Below are positions 49,920 through 57,380 of a stretch of DNA of 64,000 bases, one piece after another (positions within the stretch are counted from its first letter, which is position 1; each line of letters begins with the position of its first letter). The DNA is from Nonomuraea candida (GTDB taxonomy: Bacteria > Actinomycetota > Actinomycetes > Streptosporangiales > Streptosporangiaceae): contig NZ_JOAG01000015.1 in the NCBI RefSeq assembly GCF_000725485.1, positions 62,001-126,000 of the forward strand, written 5' to 3'. The notes below the pieces were generated by a model that saw nothing but the letters and a program-made list of their open reading frames with translations, ran no database searches and had not been told where the DNA came from. A program made the position numbers and the translations under genes.

Positions 49920-50516
49920 TCAGGTGGTCGTGCGCCAGACGGTGCCGCGGCGCTCGTACTCCATGATCTGCTCGGCGAGCAGCGCGGCTTCCGGGCCGAA
50001 GAAGCGCTCGGTCAGCCACAGTCCCAGGTCGAGGCCCGAGGTGACGCCGCCGGAGGTGACCAGGTCGCCGTCGTCCACGACCCTGGCGTTGATCAGCTTG
50101 CCGCCGTGGGCCCGGATGTCGTCCGCGGCCATGCGATGCGTGGCGCAGGGCCGCCCCTTGATCAGCCCGGCCGCGGCGAGCAGCAGCGTGCCCGTGCACA
50201 CCGCCCCCAGCACCAGGCCGGGCCGCCGCGCGGCGGCGAGCGCCGCCGTCAGCGTGCCGCGGCGGGTCTCCTTGTCCACGCCCGAGCCTTCGCCGTACCG
50301 GCCGCCGGGCACGAGGATCAGGTCGGCCGCCTCCGGCGCCCAGGGCGCGCGGACGGTGATCTCGACGCCCGAGGCGGTGGTGATCGTCCGGGGGCCCTCG
50401 ACGGTGACGTACGTGTGACGGACTCTGTCGTTGACGCCGAAAGCGGTGATCGGGCCGATGTAGTCCTGATCCTCGACGTCGTCGTAGAGCACGGTGTGCA
50501 CGGTGAGGGTCGTCAC
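49920..50516 (-). CDS. DJ-1/PfpI family protein
   Basis: A 198-aa protein from GTG 50516 with GGAGGAT six bases upstream. The nucleophile elbow is VLGAVCTGTLLLAAAGLIKG (Cys about residue 105), after LILVPGGRYGEGSG; ATHRMAADDIRAHGG and LVTSGGVTSGLDLGLWL complete the DJ-1/PfpI core, as in isonitrile hydratase-like members. Cytosolic. Divergent from a GlxA-type regulator that contains the same domain, so the pair is presumably linked functionally. Confidence 0.87.
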   Translation of the reverse strand: MTTLTVHTVLYDDVEDQDYIGPITAFGVNDRVRHTYVTVEGPRTITTASGVEITVRAPWAPEAADLILVPGGRYGEGSGVDKETRRGTLTAALAAARRPGLVLGAVCTGTLLLAAAGLIKGRPCATHRMAADDIRAHGGKLINARVVDDGDLVTSGGVTSGLDLGLWLTERFFGPEAALLAEQIMEYERRGTVWRTTT

Positions 50517-50693
50517 GGGGATCCTCCGAGGTCGTGGGATGGGTGATGGCGTGGGAGGGGCGATGACCGGGTGGGCGGTTCCTGGGGTGGGTGCCGACCG
50601 GGTGGGTGATGACTGGCGGTGATGACGACTATGGCCGGGCGGTGGCGGCGCGAACAGTGGCAGGGCGGACCGGCATCCGTAAGATCTGGCCAC

Positions 50694-51641
50694 ATGCGCG
50701 TGGTCGCCGTCCTGGCCCTGGACAACGTGGTGGCCTTCGATCTGGCGATCCCGTGCCAGGTGTTCGCCGCCGCGCGGCACGCCGACGCGACGCCCGCGTA
50801 CGACATCCGGGTGTGCGGAGAGCGGGACGTCACCGCGACGGCCTGGGACCGCGAGACCTTCCGGATCTCCACCCGCTACGGCCTCGACGACGCGCTGGAG
50901 GCGGACACGGTGATCGTGCCGGGCGTCGACCCGGGGCTCCCGCCGCGTCCCGAAGTCCTCCGCGTGATCCGGGAGGCCGCCGGCCGGGGCGCCAGGGTGG
51001 CGTCGATCTGCACGGGCGCGTTCGTGCTGGCGGCGGCCGGGCTGCTCGACGGCCGCCGCGCGACCACCCACTGGCAGCTGGCCGGCCGGCTGGCGCGGGA
51101 CTTCCCGGACGTCGAGGTGGACCCGTCGGTGCTGTTCATCGACGACGGGCAGGTGCTGACCTCCGCCGGGGTGGCGGCCGGGCTGGACCTGTGCCTGCAC
51201 ATGGTCCGCCGTGACCTGGGCGCGGCCATGGCGGCCGGCGCGGCGCGGGCGATCGTGATGCCGCCGCAGCGCTCCGGCGGCCAGGCGCAGTTCATCGAGC
51301 ACCACGATCCCGACGGCGACCCCGACGATCTCGCGCCGGTGCTGCGCTGGATGCAGGACCACCTCGGCGAGCCGCTGTCCCTCGCGGACATCGCGGCACG
51401 GGCGGCCATGAGCACCCGCAGCCTGTCGCGCCGGTTCCGCGCCCGGATGGGCACCACCCCGATGCAGTGGCTGGTCGATCGGCGCGTCCAGCGGGCGAGG
51501 GAGCTGCTGGAGACGACGGACCTGTCCGTGGACCGGATCGCCCACGCCACGGGGTTCGGCTCGGTGGAGACCCTCCGGCACCACTTCGCCAGACACGTCG
51601 GCACCAACCCGAGGGACTATCGCGCGGCCTTTCGGGGCTGA
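50694..51641 (+). CDS. GlxA family transcriptional regulator (DJ-1 + AraC)
   Basis: A 315-aa regulator. Residues 1-185 form a DJ-1/PfpI-like sensor (RVVAVLALDNVVAFDLAIPC, DTVIVPGVDPGL, VASICTGAFVLAAAGLLDGR). Residues about 205-310 are an AraC DNA-binding domain with two HTHs (LSLADIAARAAMSTRSLSRR, MQWLVDRRVQRARELLETTD, LSVDRIAHATGFGSVETLRH). ATG 50694 begins right at the DJ-1 domain. Divergent from the DJ-1-like gene, its likely target. A 23-bp copy of its 3' end lies just downstream. Confidence 0.93.
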   Translation: MRVVAVLALDNVVAFDLAIPCQVFAAARHADATPAYDIRVCGERDVTATAWDRETFRISTRYGLDDALEADTVIVPGVDPGLPPRPEVLRVIREAAGRGARVASICTGAFVLAAAGLLDGRRATTHWQLAGRLARDFPDVEVDPSVLFIDDGQVLTSAGVAAGLDLCLHMVRRDLGAAMAAGAARAIVMPPQRSGGQAQFIEHHDPDGDPDDLAPVLRWMQDHLGEPLSLADIAARAAMSTRSLSRRFRARMGTTPMQWLVDRRVQRARELLETTDLSVDRIAHATGFGSVETLRHHFARHVGTNPRDYRAAFRG

Positions 51642-51691
51642 GGCGAACGCGCGTCCGGGCAGCGTGCCGGGGCTGAGGCGAACGCGCGTCC
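51634..51691 (+). repeat. 23-bp direct repeat of the GlxA gene end
   Basis: GGGGCTGAGGCGAACGCGCG plus TCC occurs at 51634-51656, containing the stop codon of the GlxA gene, and again at 51669-51691, 35 bp away. Same tandem-duplication style as at the 12.4 kb start. The rest of the gap to 51878 holds an AT-richer stretch near 51745-51785 that may contain the next promoter. Confidence 0.8.
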
Positions 51692-51877
51692 AGGGCGGTG
51701 TTCCGGAGCTGGGGGATCGTGTCCGGCGTGGTGGTGTTGGCCGCCCAAAATCTGCTCAATTTTCGTCCTTTACCGGATTCTTCACCCCGTCGGGGGCATG
51801 CGACCGGCGAATGCTCCCGAGCACCGGTTCGGCGCATTCCGGGACGGACGAAGAGGTCGGGGGGAGGAGCGCTGACG

Positions 51878-52714
51878 ATGTCGAACAAGATGAGGGTGGC
51901 GTGTGCCGTGCTCGCGGGGTACTACCTCGGGCGGCGTCGCAAGTTGCGCATGGCCGCGGCCCTGGCGGCGGCCGGGGTGGCCGCCCGTGCGCGCCGCAAC
52001 GCCGGGGGTGGCAAGGGCGGGAGCGACAAGGGCGGAGGTGGCCTGCTGTCGCAGGGGCTCGGGTTGCTGGGCTCCTCCCCCGAGATCGGGCGGATCACCG
52101 AACGTCTGCGCGGCGACCTCCTGGAGGTCGGCAAGGCGGCGGCAGTGGCCGCGACCAGCAGGCAGATCGACTCGCTCTCCGACAAGCTGCGCGAACGCGC
52201 CGAGGCCATGCGGGCGGCGGACGCGAAGGACGCCGGCGGCAAGCCCGCGAAGGGCGAGAACGGCGAGGGGGCCGAAGCCGGGGACCGGGCCCAAGGCGAG
52301 GACCAGGATCAGGAAGCGGCTCAGGGCCAGGAAACGGACCAGGATCAGGACGAGGCTCAGGGCGACGAGGCTCAGGGCGACGAGGCTCAGGGCGACGAGG
52401 CTCAGGGCGACGAGGCTCAGGATGAGGAGCCGGGCGGAGAACCGGAGGAGGAGCCGGCCGGAGCCTCCGGCCGGGATTCGGATCAGAGCACAGGCCAGGA
52501 GTCGGACGAGAGCTCGGACGAAGAGCCGGACGAGGACTTGGACGAGGAGCCGGGCCAGGGATCGGGCGAGGAATCGGGCATGGAATCCGCGGAAGAGCCG
52601 GGCGAGGAGGCCGAGAGGGCGCCGGCGGGGAAGCAGGAGGAGCCCGGGAAGCATGAGCAGCAGGCGCACCGGCCCATCCGCCTGGTGCGGCACACCCGTC
52701 GGACTCGGAGGTGA
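51878..52714 (+). CDS. Acidic low-complexity protein, partner of the SRPBCC gene
   Basis: A 278-aa protein from ATG 51878, with GGGGGGAGG eleven bases before. Residues 1-45 are conserved-looking (MRVACAVLAGYYLGRRRKLR, MAAALAAAGVAARARRN), with a YYLGRRRKLR motif typical of a family often misnamed DNA primase. Residues 115-260 are an acidic, repetitive stretch (five copies of a DEAQG unit). The end is basic (IRLVRHTRRTRR). The same two-gene arrangement with an SRPBCC gene is common in actinomycetes, at times close to gas-vesicle-like genes. Function unknown; the long acidic tail may be disordered. Confidence 0.72.
   Translation: MSNKMRVACAVLAGYYLGRRRKLRMAAALAAAGVAARARRNAGGGKGGSDKGGGGLLSQGLGLLGSSPEIGRITERLRGDLLEVGKAAAVAATSRQIDSLSDKLRERAEAMRAADAKDAGGKPAKGENGEGAEAGDRAQGEDQDQEAAQGQETDQDQDEAQGDEAQGDEAQGDEAQGDEAQDEEPGGEPEEEPAGASGRDSDQSTGQESDESSDEEPDEDLDEEPGQGSGEESGMESAEEPGEEAERAPAGKQEEPGKHEQQAHRPIRLVRHTRRTRR
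52349..52423 (+). repeat. 15-bp tandem repeat (five units) coding DEAQG
   Basis: GACGAGGCTCAGGGC is repeated four times exactly from 52349 and a fifth time with two end changes (52409-52423). Period is a multiple of 3, so frame is kept. Confidence 0.9.
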
Positions 52715-52719
52715 GTCGG

Positions 52720-54168
52720 GTGACTGAGACGGGACCGGGACGGGTCCGCAGAGCCGTACAGGCCACGGGCAAAGGCGTCACAGGAACGGCCAGAAAGGCC
52801 GCCGCGGCCGCGAAGGGCACCGGGCACGAGGCCGCCGGCACGGCGGAGAGCGCGGGCCAGGAGGCGGCCGGCGCGGCGAAGGGAGCAGGCCAGGGAGCCA
52901 CCGGGGCCGCGAAGAGCGCGGGCCAGGGAACCGCCGGCGCGGCGAAGGGAGCAGGCCAGGGAGCCGCCGGAGCCGCGAAGAGCGCCGGTCGGCAGGTGGT
53001 CGGCGTGGCCAAGGAGGTGGGTGAGGGAATCGTCAAGAGCCTGCCCACGGAACGGCTCGCGCACGAGGCCCAGAACCTGCTGCAGGCCGCCGCCGAGCGC
53101 GTGCTCAAGCGCGCGGAGAGCAAGATCGAGGGCCTGACGGGCCGGCTGACCGACTACGCCGAGAACAAGGGCACGAGCCTCATCGGCGCGGTAACAGGCG
53201 GCTCCGGCCCGTCGAGCGGCTTCATGAGCGGAGCGATCAAGGGCGGCCTGACGGGCGGCGTCAAAGGCGGGCTGAAAGGTGGTCTGAAGGGCGGCCTCAA
53301 GGGGCTGATGCAGAAGATCACCGGCGGCAAGGGCAGCAAGGGGGGCCACGCGAAGCTCACCAACATCGTCGAGACGATCGACATCGGCGCGCCCCGCCGC
53401 CTCGTGTACGACCAGTGGACGCAGTTCCAGGACTTCCCGACCTTCATGAAGAAGGTGGAGAACGTCAAGCAGGAGTCGGACGCGGAGCTCACCTGGAAGG
53501 CCCAGGTCTTCTGGTCCCACCGCAACTGGAAGGCGCACATCGTCGAGCAGATCCCCGACCAGCGCATCGTCTGGCGGTCGGAGGGCCAGAAGGGTTACGT
53601 GGACGGGGCCGTGACGTTCCACGCCCTCAGTGACGATCTCACCCGGGTCCTGGTGGTGCTGGAGTATCACCCGCAGGGGTTGTTCGAGCGTACCGGCAAC
53701 CTGTGGCGCGCCCAGGGACGGCGCGTACGGCTGGAGCTCAAGCACTTCAGGCGGCACGTCATGTCGCACCTCGTCCTGCACCCCGACAACATCGGGGAGG
53801 GCTGGCGCGGCGAGATCCGTGACAGCAAGGTCGTCAAGGACCACGAGACGGCGATGCGGGAGGAGCGCGCCGCCCGGGACCAGGAGGACAAGCCCGAGGA
53901 GCCCTCGGACGGTTCCGAGAAGTCCCCGGCCTCGGAGGAGGAGCCCGAGAACGGGCGCTCCGCGCAGGACGAGGAGTCCGGGGAGAGCGAGGGCGAGGAG
54001 AGAGCGGGCGAAGAAGGGGCGCCCGAGGACGAGCACCCCGACGACGAGCACCCCGAGGACGAGCAGGCCGAGGACGAGGAGCCCGAGGGTGAGCCCGAGG
54101 GCGAGGAGCAGGACGGAGTGGGCGAGACAGGCGCCGACCAGGAAAGCGAGGAGCAGGAGCGCCGCTGA
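52720..54168 (+). CDS. SRPBCC (START-like) protein with Ala/Gly-repeat and acidic tails
   Basis: A 482-aa protein from GTG 52720, which has GGAGGTGA seven bases before. Residues 10-110 are Ala/Gly/Lys-rich repeats (GAAKGAGQGA units, 11-residue period, LEA-like), then AHEAQNLLQAAAERVLKRAE and GGLKGG repeats. The SRPBCC domain is about 230-365: NIVETIDIGAPRRLVYDQWT, FPTFMKKVENVKQESDAELT, VFWSHRNWKAHIVEQIPDQR, RVLVVLEYHPQGLFERTG. The C-terminal 100 residues are strongly acidic (EDE, PEGEPEGE). The GTG overlaps the end of the previous gene's neighbourhood, so both form one operon. Function unknown; START-like folds bind hydrophobic ligands. Confidence 0.8.
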   Translation: MTETGPGRVRRAVQATGKGVTGTARKAAAAAKGTGHEAAGTAESAGQEAAGAAKGAGQGATGAAKSAGQGTAGAAKGAGQGAAGAAKSAGRQVVGVAKEVGEGIVKSLPTERLAHEAQNLLQAAAERVLKRAESKIEGLTGRLTDYAENKGTSLIGAVTGGSGPSSGFMSGAIKGGLTGGVKGGLKGGLKGGLKGLMQKITGGKGSKGGHAKLTNIVETIDIGAPRRLVYDQWTQFQDFPTFMKKVENVKQESDAELTWKAQVFWSHRNWKAHIVEQIPDQRIVWRSEGQKGYVDGAVTFHALSDDLTRVLVVLEYHPQGLFERTGNLWRAQGRRVRLELKHFRRHVMSHLVLHPDNIGEGWRGEIRDSKVVKDHETAMREERAARDQEDKPEEPSDGSEKSPASEEEPENGRSAQDEESGESEGEERAGEEGAPEDEHPDDEHPEDEQAEDEEPEGEPEGEEQDGVGETGADQESEEQERR

Positions 54169-54793
54169 CCGGAAGGCCGCTGACCGGGAAGGCCATGGAC
54201 CGGAAGGCCATGGACCGGAAGGCCATGGACCGGAAGGCCATGGACCGGAAGGCCATGGACCGGAAGGCCGCTGGCCGGGAAGGCGGGCGGGTCGACCGTT
54301 TTTGCTCCAACGGTTTCCGCCGGAAAGTTCTTGCAACGGGGACGCCGGCTCGTGCGTCCCTGGGAGGTGGAGTTCGAGGAGTTGGCCGGCACGTCAAAGC
54401 GGTGGTGCAGGCGCGGTGCCGGCTTGGCAGTGAGTTTCATCCGTGTTCCTTCGAGGACAGGGATGTCGACGCCCTCAGGCTGACGATCGGATCTGGCCGT
54501 CCGCCCGAAGGGCAGGTGGACGTCCCGTTACGCCGGCCCGTCCCCGGCTTCACCCGAGATGGCCGGAAAGTTTCCGTCATCAGGGATTGATGAAGAGAAC
54601 TTTCGAGGATATCTTCACGATCAATCCGCCCTTCCCCCCGGGGCGGTGCGATGTCGATACGTCCCCTCACGGCAGCCTTCCACCCCCCTCCGAGCGCCGC
54701 ACCCGCCCGTCATGCCGTCGCCATGGGCCGATCGACGTCGCCGATCTGGGCGTTCGACGTACCCCCTCTCCACCCCCCGTTCAAGAGGTGAGC
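54169..54793. promoter_or_regulatory. 625-bp region with a tandem repeat and palindromes, no gene
   Basis: Bases 54191-54265 hold five exact 15-bp repeats GGCCATGGACCGGAA, with degenerate copies on both sides. TTTCC (54314-54318) / GGAAA (54322-54326) and CGGAAAGTTTCCG (54564-54576) are palindromes, the second with the same GAAAnTTTC core as other LacI-type sites here. TGAAGA (54591-54596) / TCTTCA (54612-54617) is a further dyad. The last 200 bp form the upstream region of the M23 gene. No convincing gene. Confidence 0.5.
54191..54265 (+). repeat. 15-bp tandem repeat (five exact units)
   Basis: GGCCATGGACCGGAA repeated from 54191 five times. It is downstream of the SRPBCC stop and gives a MDRKA repeat in one frame, which I do not consider a gene. 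Degenerate flanking copies make the whole array about 115 bp. Confidence 0.9.
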
Positions 54794-55936
54794 ATGTCAA
54801 TGACCGGAAGGCCCGCGCGGCCGATCGCCGTCGCGTCCGCGACCCTTGCCCTGTCCGTCGCGCTCGCGGCCGCGTTGCTTCCCCAGGCCGCCGCCGCGGA
54901 CCCCGTCGAGGCTCTGGCGACCTCCCACAAGAGCCCGTTCGCCTGCGGAAAGACGTTCAACGCGAACAACTGGAGCCCCGGACACCGGCCCTCGGGCTCC
55001 ATCGACTGGCAGGACTACGGAGGCGACGACATCAACGGCGAGGCCGTGCTCGCCACCGCCGCGGGCACCGCGTACTTCTACGACGAGGGGAACACGAGCT
55101 ACGGCAAGTGGGTGGAGGTGCGCCACGGCGACGGCAGCAGGACCCGCTACGCCCACCTCGCCACCATGGCGCGGGCGGCCGGCGGGTCGATGAGCGTCGG
55201 CCAGGGCACCTCGATCGGCACGGTCGGCTCCACGGGCGGCTCCACCGCGCCGCACCTGCACTACGAGCAGCGGACCTCGACCGGGACGGTGGACACCAGC
55301 CCCACCGTGGACGGCGTGACCGTGTCCCTGGGCCAGAAGAAGGCCGTCACCAGCACGAACGCCTGCGGCGGCGGCACCAACCCGTACACGCCCGAGGAGG
55401 TCTGCGGCAGCGGGTACGCGGTCATCGACTCGGCCGCGCTCACCGGTGGGCGGGTCTACCTGCTCTACAACTCCGGCAACGGCAACAACTGCGTGGCCAC
55501 GATCAAGACGTCGAACGTCGGGTCGCCGTCGTCGATGTCGGCCTTCCTCGAACCGCAGGGGGAGAGCAGGACGACGAACGCGGGCAGCTTCAGCTACTAC
55601 GCGGGGCCCGTCACGCGCTCGGCGCCCGGGCAGTGCGTCAAGTGGGGAGGATCGATCGGGAGCAGCACGTACACCAGCTGTCCGGACGGAGCCCTGTCCG
55701 GACGGAGCCCTGTCCGGACGGAGCCCTGTCCGGACGGAGCCCTGTCCGGACGGAGCCCTGTCCGGACGGAGCCGACCGGGCGCCGCCGACCGGGTGGGGA
55801 AGCCCGCCGCCCCCCGCAGGAGCCGGTTCCGGCCGCCCCGGCGGAAGGTGTGCGATGGCGAAGGCCATCGTTCCGTCACGTTTGGCCGCTCCGGGGACAA
55901 GGGAAGCCTTTGTGCGGTGGCCGTCGTCGCCTCTGA
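54794..55936 (+). CDS. Secreted M23 family metallopeptidase with repeat-altered C-terminus
   Basis: A 380-aa secreted peptidase from ATG 54794, with AGAGGTGAGC just before. Signal peptide MSMTGRPARPIAVASATLAL ending near AAAA-DPV (about residue 34). The M23 core has PSGSIDWQDYGGDDINGEAV, GSRTRYAHLATMARAAGGSM and GGSTAPHLHYEQ, the zinc-site HxH. A second Cys-containing beta domain follows (about 200-295). Normally such proteins end shortly after WGGSIGSSTYTS; here the coding frame runs into a 16-bp tandem repeat and continues for about 85 residues of low-complexity sequence. It likely cleaves peptidoglycan cross-bridges. A GAAAnTTTC palindrome lies upstream. Confidence 0.85.
   Translation: MSMTGRPARPIAVASATLALSVALAAALLPQAAAADPVEALATSHKSPFACGKTFNANNWSPGHRPSGSIDWQDYGGDDINGEAVLATAAGTAYFYDEGNTSYGKWVEVRHGDGSRTRYAHLATMARAAGGSMSVGQGTSIGTVGSTGGSTAPHLHYEQRTSTGTVDTSPTVDGVTVSLGQKKAVTSTNACGGGTNPYTPEEVCGSGYAVIDSAALTGGRVYLLYNSGNGNNCVATIKTSNVGSPSSMSAFLEPQGESRTTNAGSFSYYAGPVTRSAPGQCVKWGGSIGSSTYTSCPDGALSGRSPVRTEPCPDGALSGRSPVRTEPTGRRRPGGEARRPPQEPVPAAPAEGVRWRRPSFRHVWPLRGQGKPLCGGRRRL
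55681..55776 (+). repeat. 16-bp tandem repeat (six units) at the M23 gene end
   Basis: Units of TCCGGACGGAGCCCTG start at 55681, 55697, 55713, 55729, 55745 and 55761 (the last ends differently). The period is not a multiple of 3, so each unit changes the reading frame of the M23 C-terminus. Each unit contains the palindrome TCCGGA. Confidence 0.92.
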
Positions 55937-55968
55937 TCCTGCCGCCATGCGAAAGGAGGCGCGCACCC

Positions 55969-57279
55969 ATGCCGGCGAACCCACCGGCTCACCGCGGCCG
56001 GGACCACGCCCTCACGGCGACCGGACCCGGCGCACCGGAACGGCCGAACCCGGAACGGGCGAAACCGGGACGGGCGGAGCTGGAACGGGCGGAACCGGAA
56101 CGGGCGGAACCGGAACGGCCGAAACCGGGACGGGCGGAGCTGGTGTGCGGGGACGTGCGGGACCTGGCGGTGGAGCTGGCCCGCGCGGGCGAGCTGCCCG
56201 CCTACGTCTACCACCTGCCCGGCCTGCGCGCCCACGTCGCCGCCGTACGCGCCGCCATGGCGGGCGTGGCCCAGGTGTTCTACGCGGTGAAGGCCAATCC
56301 CGACGCGCGGATCCTGCGGACGTTGTGGCCGCTGGTGGACGGGTTCGAGGTGGCCTCCGGCGGGGAGCTCGCGCAGGTGCGGCGGGTCGTGCCGGAGGCG
56401 CCGGTGGCCTTCGGCGGGCCCGGCAAGACCGACGACGAGCTGGGCCTCGCCCTGCGGCTCGGGGCCGAGCGGGTGCACGTGGAGAGCGCGCACGAGCTGT
56501 CCCGGCTGATCGCCATGAGCGCCGGCCGCCCGGTCGACGTGCTGCTGCGGGCGAACCCGTTCCCCGCCGCGCCGGACGCGGTCACCCCGTTCGGCATGGA
56601 CGCGGACGGCCTGGCCGAGTGCGCCGGGCTGCTGCGGGCGGCCCCGTGGGTGCGGCCGCGCGGCGTCCACGTCCACCTGTCCTGGGGGCAGGACGCCGCC
56701 GCGCTGGCGGGCCTGGCGGCGCGCGTCACCGCCTGGGCGCTGCCGTGGACGCGGGCCCGGCTGCCGCGGGTGGCGCGGCCCGAGATCGACCTCGGCGGCG
56801 GCATGGGCGTCGACTATCACGACCCGGGCGGGCGCTTCGACTGGCCCGCGTACGCCGCCGCGCTGGCCGGCCTGAACGTCCCCGCCCGCCTGCGCGTCGA
56901 GCCCGGCCGGGCACTGACCGCCTATCACGGCTGGTACGTCACCGACGTCCTCGACGTCAAGCGCAACCACGGCCGCCGCTTCGGCGTGCTGCGCGGCGGC
57001 ACCCACCACCTGCGCACCCCGGTGGCCCGGGGACACGACCAGCCGTGCGCCGTCATCCCCCTCGGCACCGGCGGGCCGTCGGCGCCGGCGGGCCCGATCA
57101 CGCTGGTCGGCCAGTTGTGCACCCCGAAGGACGTCCTGGCCCGCGACCTGCCCGCCGCCGGTCTGCGGGTGGGCGACGTGGTGGTCTTCGCGCTGGCGGG
57201 CGCGTACGCGTACAACCTGTCCCACCACGACTTCCTGATGCATCCCAAGCCGCGATTCCACTACCTCGACCCGTCGTGA
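55969..57279 (+). CDS. Type III PLP-dependent decarboxylase
   Basis: A 436-aa enzyme from ATG 55969, with GAAAGGAGG nine bases before. Residues 1-55 are a low-complexity tail of Glu-Arg-Ala-(Glu/Lys)-Pro repeats from a 15-bp DNA repeat (about 56035-56140). The fold type III barrel follows: ELPAYVYHLPGLRAHVAAVR, VFYAVKANPDARIL (PLP lysine), GFEVASGGELAQVRR, GVHVHLSWGQ, EIDLGGGMGVDY, RVEPGRALTAYHGWY; the C-terminal GQLCTPKDVLARDLPAAGLR and FALAGAYAYNLSHHDFLMHP complete the ornithine/DAP/siderophore-type decarboxylase. With the next gene it suggests NIS siderophore biosynthesis. Confidence 0.87.
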   Translation: MPANPPAHRGRDHALTATGPGAPERPNPERAKPGRAELERAEPERAEPERPKPGRAELVCGDVRDLAVELARAGELPAYVYHLPGLRAHVAAVRAAMAGVAQVFYAVKANPDARILRTLWPLVDGFEVASGGELAQVRRVVPEAPVAFGGPGKTDDELGLALRLGAERVHVESAHELSRLIAMSAGRPVDVLLRANPFPAAPDAVTPFGMDADGLAECAGLLRAAPWVRPRGVHVHLSWGQDAAALAGLAARVTAWALPWTRARLPRVARPEIDLGGGMGVDYHDPGGRFDWPAYAAALAGLNVPARLRVEPGRALTAYHGWYVTDVLDVKRNHGRRFGVLRGGTHHLRTPVARGHDQPCAVIPLGTGGPSAPAGPITLVGQLCTPKDVLARDLPAAGLRVGDVVVFALAGAYAYNLSHHDFLMHPKPRFHYLDPS

Positions 57280-57380
57280 TCGGAGGTCCCAGCGATGCGC
57301 TCGCCGATCCGGCGCCGACCCCCGCCGCCGCACGCGTACGCACACGTACGCGGACGCGGCGCACGTGCAAAGGAGTCGTA

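Noticed and set aside
54191..54265. A CRISPR array
   Set aside because: Units are 15 bp and directly adjacent with no spacers; no cas gene is present.
54195..54590. A MDRKA-repeat protein gene
   Set aside because: The ORF exists only because the 15-bp repeat lacks stops; no ribosome site or folded segment follows.
55681..55776. A CRISPR array or rho-independent terminator
   Set aside because: The 16-bp units have no spacers; TCCGGA palindromes are too short for a terminator and lie in the coding frame.
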